NCBI GenBank assembly: GCA_010365215.1
Contig: JAAFGT010000003.1
Location: forward strand, 1-64,000
Reading direction: 5' to 3'
Length of the DNA stretch: 64,000 bases
Source: Acidipila sp.
GTDB taxonomy: Bacteria > Acidobacteriota > Terriglobia > Acidiferrales > UBA7541
Of the stretch, positions 1 to 6,859 are shown piece after piece (position 1 is the stretch's first letter; each line of letters starts with the position of its first letter). The notes beneath the pieces are model-generated. The model was not told where the DNA came from and searched no databases. It saw only the letters and a program-made list of their open reading frames with translations. The position numbers and the translations under genes are program-made.

Positions 1-177
1 CGCTCCCAGTCCTTGAAAATGCTTGCGAAGCTTTTCGGCGACGTCTACATCGACGGAGCTGGAATGGGTTTTTTTCTCGGTGACCCCGAAGCCAGGCAAA
101 AGCTCCAGAATGGCGCGGGCTTTGACTTCCAGCTCGCGAGCCAGCTCGTTAATACGAATTTGCGCTACGTCAGACAT
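1..177 (-). CDS. infB: Translation initiation factor IF-2, N-terminal fragment (cut by window edge)
   Basis: Only the first 59 codons are in the window; the gene continues past position 1. The peptide starts MSDVAQIRINELARELEVK, the usual beginning of the IF-2 N-terminal domain, followed by the short helical segment containing GVTEKKTHSS. IF-2 is the GTPase that places initiator tRNA on the 30S subunit. The ATG lies 9 nt downstream of the nusA stop, and the order rimP-nusA-infB is the classical bacterial operon, which supports the call despite the short fragment. The G domain is not visible, so family membership rests on the N-terminus and synteny. Confidence 0.85.
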   Translation of the reverse strand, partial: MSDVAQIRINELARELEVKARAILELLPGFGVTEKKTHSSSVDVDVAEKLRKHFQGLGA

Positions 178-186
178 AGTGCCCGG

Positions 187-1671
187 TTAGGGCTGATCCT
201 CTGGTAACTTGACGGCCGGCACCTGCGCGGGCTGTTCTTCTCCTGCCGGCTCTACTTCGCTTGCCGGCTCTTCCTCATTTTTCTCGACGGCATCAGCGCC
301 GGGAACAGGCTGCATCGATTCCTCGACCAGCGCAGTTTCCGCGCCGGCCTCTTCCTCGGCCACTGGGGGCTCTTCGACGGCACCCTCCGCAGGCGCCACC
401 GCTCCGCTTTCCAGAGCTTCGAAGTAGGCGGTAACCGCGAGACGGATTTTCTCCACCATTTTCTCGCCGATGCCGGGGATTTCCAGCAGCTGTTCCACAG
501 ACATATCCGCCAGGCGTTCGATGGAGCTGATGCCCTGGACTTCCATTTTTTCCAGCGTCTTGGGCCCGATGCCCTTCAATTCCTTGAGCGGCGTCGCGGT
601 GGTGGTCATCGCGGACATCTGCTCTTCAATTTCCTGGCGCTTCTCTTCCTCGCTCTTGATGTCGATGCCCCAGCCTATCAATTTGCTGGCCAGGCGCACG
701 TTCTGGCCCTTTTTTCCGATGGCCAGCGAGAGCTGCGTGTCTTCGACAATAACTTCCAGGCGCTTCTCTTCGGCGTCCACGATCTGCACGCGGGTCACCT
801 TGGCCGGGCTGAGCGCTTTCTGCGCGAAACTTACCGTGTCCTCATTGAAGGGAATAATGTCGATTTTTTCACCGCGCAGCTCGCGGATAATGGACTGCAC
901 GCGCATGCCCTTCATGCCCACGCAGGCGCCAACTGGATCCACGTCTTTATCGCGGCTCTCCACGGCGATCTTGGTGCGCTCGCCGGCTTCGCGGGCCACC
1001 GCGCGGATGCGCACGGTGGCGTCGTAGATTTCGGGAACTTCCATTTCGAAGAGGCGCTGCACCAGCGTCGGATCAGCGCGCGACACGACGACCTGCGGTC
1101 CGCGCGAAGCGCGTTCCACCGCGCGAATCACCACGCGCAGCCGCTCGCCAAGGTTGTAAGTTTCCAGCCGCGACTGTTCGCGCTTGGGAAGTCGTGCTTC
1201 GGTGCGTCCCAGATCCACGATGAAGTCGGGCCCTTCGGCGCGCTTGACGATGCAGTTGATCAACTCGCCCACGCGGCCATTGAATTCGTTGAAAATGGTG
1301 TCGCGCTCGGCCTCGCGCACCTTCTGCATGATCACCTGTTTGGCGGTCTGCGCGGCGATGCGCCCCAGCACTTCGGTGGGTTTCACCAGCAGAATTTCCG
1401 TGCCGATCTCCGCCAGCGGATTAAACTTGCGGGCTTCGGCCAGCGTCAGTTCGTGCTTGGGATCCCCGACTTGCTCAACCACGATGCGCACCGCAAAGAT
1501 GTCAATGTGGCCGGTTTCCGTATTGAATTTCGAGCGAAGATCTTCCTCAGTTTTGTAATACTTCCGCGCCGCCACCACCATCGCGTCCTCAATGGCCGCG
1601 ACAATGATTTCCGGCTCGATGTGCTTCTCCCGGCTGATCTGCTCAATCATCTGTGCCAGCGGATTCGCCAT
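187..1671 (-). CDS. nusA: Transcription termination/antitermination factor NusA
   Basis: 494 residues. An N-terminal RNA-polymerase-binding domain (about 1-130) is followed by an S1 domain (about 130-200, starting near the FNGRVGELINCIV segment), two KH domains (DPVGACVGMKGMRVQSI near 245-262 and LSLAIGKKGQNVRLASKL near 318-335), a paired helix-hairpin-helix region (KGIGPKTLEKM and IPGIGEKMVEKI, about 362-415), and a long acidic Glu/Ala/Pro tail. NusA binds RNA polymerase and nascent RNA to modulate pausing, termination and antitermination. The C-terminal HhH region plus acidic tail replaces the AR repeats of enteric NusA; the tail is lineage-type low complexity. It is the second gene of rimP-nusA-infB; 71 nt separate it from rimP. 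Confidence 0.97.
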   Translation of the reverse strand: MANPLAQMIEQISREKHIEPEIIVAAIEDAMVVAARKYYKTEEDLRSKFNTETGHIDIFAVRIVVEQVGDPKHELTLAEARKFNPLAEIGTEILLVKPTEVLGRIAAQTAKQVIMQKVREAERDTIFNEFNGRVGELINCIVKRAEGPDFIVDLGRTEARLPKREQSRLETYNLGERLRVVIRAVERASRGPQVVVSRADPTLVQRLFEMEVPEIYDATVRIRAVAREAGERTKIAVESRDKDVDPVGACVGMKGMRVQSIIRELRGEKIDIIPFNEDTVSFAQKALSPAKVTRVQIVDAEEKRLEVIVEDTQLSLAIGKKGQNVRLASKLIGWGIDIKSEEEKRQEIEEQMSAMTTTATPLKELKGIGPKTLEKMEVQGISSIERLADMSVEQLLEIPGIGEKMVEKIRLAVTAYFEALESGAVAPAEGAVEEPPVAEEEAGAETALVEESMQPVPGADAVEKNEEEPASEVEPAGEEQPAQVPAVKLPEDQP

Positions 1672-1742
1672 CCGTGGTCTCCCTCAAAATTCCCGGCAAT
1701 CCGGCAGCCCGAGTCGCCTCAACCGGCATCGTCGCCCTGCAA

Positions 1743-2192
1743 CTAAAATTCCACCACCAGCTGCGCCTTGCGGATCCCCGCCAGCGGAAGAGCCAGCTTG
1801 CGCCCCTCCACTTCAATCTGCACCATTCCGTCCAGGTAGCCCGCCAGCCGCCCCTCGAAATACTTCAGATTTTCTACCGGCTCAATCAACGAAATACGAG
1901 CCAGACGGCCGCTAAAGCGCTCAAAGTCGGCAGCTTTGGTCAGTTTCCGGTCCATGCCCGGTGAGCTGACCTCCAGAATGTAGGCTGGTCCCGGCACCAG
2001 ATCCTCGACGTCGAGCAACGTGCCGAGCTGGTGACTCATCGTTTCGCAGTCGTGATGATTCACGCCGCCTGGTTTATCGATGGAGATGCGCAGGAAGCGC
2101 TGCTTCCCGATCTTCCACTCCACATCCACAATCTCAAGACCTTCTGAACGCGCCACGCGCTCAGCGGCTTCACGAATCTTTTCCACGCTCAT
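1743..2192 (-). CDS. rimP: Ribosome maturation factor RimP
   Basis: 149 residues, the normal length for RimP (YhbC). It begins MSVEKIREAAERVARSEGLE, then has the VDVEWKIGKQRFLRISIDKPGGV strand-turn segment and the DCETMSHQLGTLLDVEDLVPG region, with YILEVSSPGMDRKL near the middle, the most conserved stretch of the family. The C-terminal SH3-like domain follows (FSGRLARISL onward). RimP is needed for 30S subunit maturation. It is the first gene of the nusA-infB operon, downstream of a Rho-independent terminator at 2297-2320 that insulates it from the ompH transcript. Confidence 0.95.
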   Translation of the reverse strand: MSVEKIREAAERVARSEGLEIVDVEWKIGKQRFLRISIDKPGGVNHHDCETMSHQLGTLLDVEDLVPGPAYILEVSSPGMDRKLTKAADFERFSGRLARISLIEPVENLKYFEGRLAGYLDGMVQIEVEGRKLALPLAGIRKAQLVVEF

Positions 2193-2296
2193 TGCTGTTC
2201 CGTCAAAGAACCAATTCTGTCAATCAAAAGCTGCCGGGGAAGACTTTACCCTCGGGCTCTCCCGGCCGCATGCTGGCGCCGAGAGGCCTCGCCCAA

Positions 2297-2320
2297 CAAA
2301 AAAGTGGGCTTTCGCCCACT
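2297..2320 (-). terminator. Rho-independent terminator after ompH
   Basis: On the minus strand a 7-bp stem (AGTGGGC / GCCCACT) with a GAAA loop is followed directly by a run of six T. The stem occupies 2303-2309 and 2314-2320. It lies between ompH (ends 2486) and rimP (starts 2192), so it should end the ompH transcript. Confidence 0.8.
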
Positions 2321-2418
2321 GGTTCGCTTGCCCCTCTTCCGGATTGATCAGTATAGCTAGGATTGCCGATGAAAGCAAGCCACCGCCGGAGGAAGGGGCG
2401 ACGCGCGAAACGCCGCGA

Positions 2419-2448
2419 GCAACAGCGCGCCTGATTGCGCGCTGTTGC
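2419..2448 (-). repeat. Perfect 12-bp inverted repeat downstream of ompH
   Basis: GCAACAGCGCGC (2419-2430) and GCGCGCTGTTGC (2437-2448) are exact reverse complements around a 6-nt loop. No T-run follows on either strand, so it is not a canonical terminator. It may be an mRNA 3'-end stabiliser just after ompH and ahead of the true terminator at 2297-2320. Confidence 0.6.
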
Positions 2449-2485
2449 CGGTAAGCGCCTCGCGACGGCCCGGAGAACCGGGCGC

Positions 2486-3166
2486 TTAGCGCGGCGGTTT
2501 GGGTTTGGCCGGCGTGGTGGCTGGCGGTTGTGCCGGCGGGCGGCTTACCGGCGGCCGATTCGCCGCTGGACGCGGTTGCGCCGGATTGGATGTAGAGCCG
2601 GGCTTGACCGGGTTCGCCTGGTCATAGAGACGAATAATTTCCTGCGTCACATCGACCTGATTGGAACAGTAGACGCCGCAGGCGGTCTGCGTATCGAGAA
2701 TTACGCTGTAACTGTTTTCGCGCGCGTATCGCGAAACCACCTCGACCATCTTACGACCGATGCGATCGATAATTTCCTGCTGCGCGGCATTGGCGTCTTC
2801 CTGAAACTCCTCCTGCTTGCGCTTGAGCTGGCTGGCCTGGCGTTCGCCCTGGCGCTGCATGCGCACGCGCTCTTCATCGCTGAGCGTTCGCGCGCCGGCG
2901 GTGAGCCGGCCCTGCAGATCTTCGATGCTTTTCTGCAGGTTCTCCAGTTCGGACTGCCGGGCGCTGAACTGCGACTGCAATTCACCGGAGGCCTGCTTGC
3001 CCTCTCCGGTGCTTTGAATCGCCTGGCGGATATCCACCACGGCAATCTTGTTGGGCGCGGGACCTGCCGGCGCAGCGGCGGGAGTTTGCGCGGCGGCACC
3101 GGCGGCACCGGCGGCAGCAAGCGCGAGAACAGCGGCGGTATGCAATACACGAAATTGGAAACTCAT
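2486..3166 (-). CDS. OmpH/Skp-family periplasmic chaperone
   Basis: 226 residues. A signal peptide (hydrophobic run about 10-25, predicted cleavage after GAAAQ near 27) leads into the OmpH/Skp pattern: NKIAVVDIRQAIQSTGEGKQA, then a long charged coiled coil (about 65-150, rich in Gln/Glu/Lys/Arg) forming the Skp tentacles, then a return strand ending in YSVILDTQTACGVYCSNQVDVTQ. Skp holds unfolded outer-membrane proteins in the periplasm before BamA inserts them. Unusual points are the Cys pair in the return strand and a Pro/Ala-rich tail of about 40 residues beyond the normal end. bamA is upstream on the same strand, separated by the large lipoprotein gene, so the usual bamA-skp neighbourhood is interrupted. 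Confidence 0.9.
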   Translation of the reverse strand: MSFQFRVLHTAAVLALAAAGAAGAAAQTPAAAPAGPAPNKIAVVDIRQAIQSTGEGKQASGELQSQFSARQSELENLQKSIEDLQGRLTAGARTLSDEERVRMQRQGERQASQLKRKQEEFQEDANAAQQEIIDRIGRKMVEVVSRYARENSYSVILDTQTACGVYCSNQVDVTQEIIRLYDQANPVKPGSTSNPAQPRPAANRPPVSRPPAQPPATTPAKPKPPR

Positions 3167-3423
3167 CCTGGCTCCTTCCTTCTTTCTATCTTTAGAATTC
3201 TTTCTATTCGATTTTATCAGTCCGCGACGGAAACAACTGCGCGGTAGAATTTGACGTCCGGCGGACTTCCCCAGTACGCGGTCGCGCGCTTACCCGGATA
3301 ATTGCCGTACCAGCAAACCCCGGATTATACCCATGCCCGCTGGAACCGGTCAATGTTCAATTCCCCGAATCCATGCGCCCCGCTTGGCCCCACCGCAGCG
3401 GTGCGCCGCGCGTGAACAGCACT

Positions 3424-6400
3424 TCAGCGCGGCATGGGAACCAGCAGCAGGCGGTTATTCGCCGTATCCACTATCGCCGCAATGTTGGTGCGCGGGTGTA
3501 TATCCACGGCGAACTGGAATGTGCTGCTTAGATTCAGCGCCAGAACCGAGCGCACACGGCGATTGGGAAAGTCCATCACCGACAGCGTATTGCTTCCCGT
3601 GTTGGCAGTGAGCAGTGTACTGCTCTGAAAATTGTACGCCAGCGACGTGGGATTGATTCCCACGCGCACGGGGGGCGGGATCAGCCGCCCGGCCACCGGG
3701 TCGATAACCTCCAGATTGTTACCTAAGCTGGAGATCGCCATGAAAAGCTGAGAAACCGGATCGTAAGCAACCCCCGTGGGAAAGTTGATGCCGGATACGC
3801 GGCTGCGTATCGCCGGCGTAGCCGGAGCAGTCAGGTCCAGGACCAGCACGTCGTTCGAAGTCTCGTGAGCCAGCGCCAGAGCATTAAGCTCCGGCGCCAC
3901 GGCCATCGCTCCCGGCTTCGCATCCACGGCGATCGCCGAGGAAACAGGCGTCCCCGTACCGGTGATAAGGAATGACGAGAGCGAATTGCTCGCGGCATTG
4001 GAAACGTAAGCGTAGCCGCTGTCGGGATTGATCGCCACGCCGTGCGGCTGGCCGCCGGTCGCCACGGTAACGGTGGCCGCAACCCCGCTGAGGTCGACGA
4101 TGGAAGCGCTGCCGCTGCCTTCGTTCGCAACCACCGCCTGGCCCGTGCGCGAAAGCACGGCGACGGCAGTGGGATTGGTTCCCACGGGAAAGGTGGACAA
4201 GACGTTGCCGGTATTCATATCCACCACGGTGATGTTGTTGCTGCCCTTGTTGGTGACCACGGCCACGTTACGCTCCGGGTCGATGGCCACGCCCTGCGGA
4301 GCCGTGCCCACCGGCACGGGCTGGATGACCAGAAGATTCTCTACGTTGGAAAAGACGTTCGCGGGGTTCTGCACGTCCACCACCAGGCGGTTAGCCTGTG
4401 AAACCAGCGTAGCCGGAATGGTTGCGGTGATCTTGCGGCCGTTGGCACTCACCGTGGCGGCTACGGGCGTCAGCTGGTTAAAGCGCACCTGCGCGCCAGG
4501 AAGAAAACCCTCACCGATCAGGGTCAAGGGAACACTGGCACCCGACGTGAAAATAACCGCCGGATCCATTTGCACGATCTGCGGGTTGGACGTCACGGCG
4601 CCGAGATTGATGATGGAAACGGTGTTGTCGCTCTGATTCGCCACCAGCGCCGTATCGGTGCCGGGGTCAATCGCCACGGCTTGCGGGTTGGCTCCCACGG
4701 TCACCGGCGTGCCCAGCGCGGCGGGGGCTAACATGTCGACGAGGGCGACTGAATTCGTGCTCTGATTCACGACCACTCCCACATTCGTTAGCGGGTTCAC
4801 TGCAACAGCTACGTTGTTGAGCCCGAGATTGACCGTGGACACTGCCTGGTCCTGCAGACTGAATACGGAAACGAAGCTGGAACCGGGATCGGCCAGCAGG
4901 AGCTTCTCGGTCTCCGTGTTGACAGCCACCCCACGCGTGGAAAGATTGACCGTGGAGGTGAACACCACGGATTTATTCACCAAATCCACCACCGATAGCG
5001 ATCCAGCACCGCCGCCGGGAGTAACCATGGCCCAGCCTAGCTGGGGGAGCACGGCTACCTGGGGAGCAGTGCCCGTGCTGATGCCCACCGTGGTGCACAG
5101 CACGTGGCCAGCCACGGGCGGCACATCGCAGACGGCAGTGGCAGGCGATCCTGCGGGCAGCGTACTGAGATCGATGATCGTGGCTGAGTTAGTGCTTTGA
5201 TTCGCCACCAGCGCCAAGCCGTGAATCGAATCCACTCCCACTCCATACGGGTTTGTAAACAAAGTTGTGCCCGGTGCGGAAAGAATTGTGACCGCATGGG
5301 TAACCAGATTAACCACGGCGATATCGGAACTGGCGTTGTCGGTTACCAGCGCCAAATCACGCTCGTTGTCTACCGCCACCGATTTCGGCGCCATGCCCAC
5401 GGGAATTGTGGCGATGATCGTCTTGCTGACCACGTCGATAAGCGATAGCGAATTCGCATTCGCTCCGCTGGTGCCGCCGTTCACTACCGCCGCGATTCCC
5501 AGACTTGTATCCACGGTTATGGCCTGCGGCTGGTTCAGAACACCCGCGCCGATGGTATTTGTCACCGCCGGGGACATCACCGGCTGCAGCGCGATGTTGA
5601 CTGCGGAGATGGACGGCGTCGCCGCTGGATTCTTCACGCCGACTTCAAAGAGTCCCGGAGTCATCAACGCTCCGGCGCCCAGCGTGACCTGTAACTGCTG
5701 CGGTGTGACTGGCGTCGAAGTTTGCGGTGTACCCTGAAATTCTCCAAACACGCCGGATCCGTAGAATCCCCCCTGGAAAGTGTAAGTGACCGTACTGGCA
5801 GTGACCGGCGAACTTTCAGGCAGGGCCGAAACCAGCGCCGGGCGCACCGAATCGACAGCGATGTTAAGCGAAGAGGTCAGTGCGCCGTTCTGCCGCTGGA
5901 CGACAACTGTGCGTGTTCCCGCACTGCTTAGCACGCTGGCTGGCGCGCGAGCACGCAGAAGCGTGGTGCTGAGGAGCGTAGTCGGCACCGGAGTGCTCCC
6001 AATCAGGACTCGAGAGGAACTCAGGAAATTTGTGCCGGTGAGATAGAAATCCTGAAAAACGGAACCGGCTGCGGCGTGGGTCGGACTAATCGATGACAGC
6101 GTAGGATTGGCCGCGGTCACGATGGTCACTGTCGCCGTTGCCATCTGGTTGGTATCCACCGCCGACACAGCTTTTACCGTGACCGAGCCGCCGGTAGGAA
6201 TCGTCGCCGGCGCAGTATAGGTTGCGGGCGCTCCTCCAGTAGTCATTGTGGTGATGGTGCCGGTGGTGGCTGCCCCGCCTGCCGTGCCATTCACGAACCA
6301 GTTCACTCCAGTATTTGTATTCCCGGTTACCGTGGCAGTGAACAGCAGCGTTTCTCCAGTGCCCACCGTGGCCGTTAACGGCGTAAGCGTGAGTACCACG

Positions 6401-6747
6401 CCGGACGTGAGGCCGACCGTGGCTGTCCCGCTGACCGTTGAATCCGCATTGCTGGTGGCTTTAATCGTAACCGTAGCGGGAGTGGGAATAGCTGCGGGAG
6501 CGGTGTAAAGGCCACCCGTTGAAATCGTGCCGGTGGTGGCGTTGCCACCGACCACGTCATTGACCTTCCAAACCACGGTCTGATCAGTGGCCCCGCCTAC
6601 GGTGGCGGTAAACTGGACGGTCTGAAGCAATGGAACATTCACCGCGCTGGGGCCCACGGTGACCGTGACTTTTGCTTTGGACGTAGAGCCGCACGCGCCG
6701 ACGACCAGACAACCAAGAACAATCAAGCTCAACTTCCAATACCTCAT
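3424..6747 (-). CDS. Large lipoprotein with Ig-like, IPT/TIG and YVTN beta-propeller repeats
   Basis: 1107 residues. The N-terminus is a type II signal peptide with lipobox VGAC (Cys19). Then come two bacterial Ig-like modules (about 30-210, each with a TVTVG/TATVG pattern and VVWKVN or GVNWFVN core), an IPT/TIG-like domain (about 215-300, PTLSSISPTHAAAGSVF), a first run of YVTN-type propeller blades (about 395-725; repeated phrases such as GMAPKSVAVDNERDLALVT and GANPQAVAIDPGTDTALVA), a second IPT-like segment (about 728-800), and a second propeller run (about 815-1107). It is probably a surface or periplasmic binding protein; the ligand is unknown. It lies between bamA and ompH. Such proteins are common in Acidobacteriota. 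Confidence 0.85.
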   Translation of the reverse strand: MRYWKLSLIVLGCLVVGACGSTSKAKVTVTVGPSAVNVPLLQTVQFTATVGGATDQTVVWKVNDVVGGNATTGTISTGGLYTAPAAIPTPATVTIKATSNADSTVSGTATVGLTSGVVLTLTPLTATVGTGETLLFTATVTGNTNTGVNWFVNGTAGGAATTGTITTMTTGGAPATYTAPATIPTGGSVTVKAVSAVDTNQMATATVTIVTAANPTLSSISPTHAAAGSVFQDFYLTGTNFLSSSRVLIGSTPVPTTLLSTTLLRARAPASVLSSAGTRTVVVQRQNGALTSSLNIAVDSVRPALVSALPESSPVTASTVTYTFQGGFYGSGVFGEFQGTPQTSTPVTPQQLQVTLGAGALMTPGLFEVGVKNPAATPSISAVNIALQPVMSPAVTNTIGAGVLNQPQAITVDTSLGIAAVVNGGTSGANANSLSLIDVVSKTIIATIPVGMAPKSVAVDNERDLALVTDNASSDIAVVNLVTHAVTILSAPGTTLFTNPYGVGVDSIHGLALVANQSTNSATIIDLSTLPAGSPATAVCDVPPVAGHVLCTTVGISTGTAPQVAVLPQLGWAMVTPGGGAGSLSVVDLVNKSVVFTSTVNLSTRGVAVNTETEKLLLADPGSSFVSVFSLQDQAVSTVNLGLNNVAVAVNPLTNVGVVVNQSTNSVALVDMLAPAALGTPVTVGANPQAVAIDPGTDTALVANQSDNTVSIINLGAVTSNPQIVQMDPAVIFTSGASVPLTLIGEGFLPGAQVRFNQLTPVAATVSANGRKITATIPATLVSQANRLVVDVQNPANVFSNVENLLVIQPVPVGTAPQGVAIDPERNVAVVTNKGSNNITVVDMNTGNVLSTFPVGTNPTAVAVLSRTGQAVVANEGSGSASIVDLSGVAATVTVATGGQPHGVAINPDSGYAYVSNAASNSLSSFLITGTGTPVSSAIAVDAKPGAMAVAPELNALALAHETSNDVLVLDLTAPATPAIRSRVSGINFPTGVAYDPVSQLFMAISSLGNNLEVIDPVAGRLIPPPVRVGINPTSLAYNFQSSTLLTANTGSNTLSVMDFPNRRVRSVLALNLSSTFQFAVDIHPRTNIAAIVDTANNRLLLVPMPR

Positions 6748-6772
6748 TCCGTCCCCCTTCCCCTTATGATCG

Positions 6773-6792
6773 GCCCGCTGCGTTTAGCGGGC
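6773..6792 (-). other. Hairpin between bamA and the lipoprotein gene
   Basis: GCCCGCT (6773-6779) and AGCGGGC (6786-6792) form a 7-bp stem with a 6-nt loop. It falls in the 112-nt gap after the bamA stop and before the lipoprotein start on the minus strand. No T-run follows, so termination is uncertain; it could be an attenuator or an RNA processing site. Confidence 0.35.
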
Positions 6793-6859
6793 ACTGCGCG
6801 GCGCCCCATACGCGTACTTAGTAATCTGGCAGGGCCTAGCGGCGCTTATCGCCCGCGGA

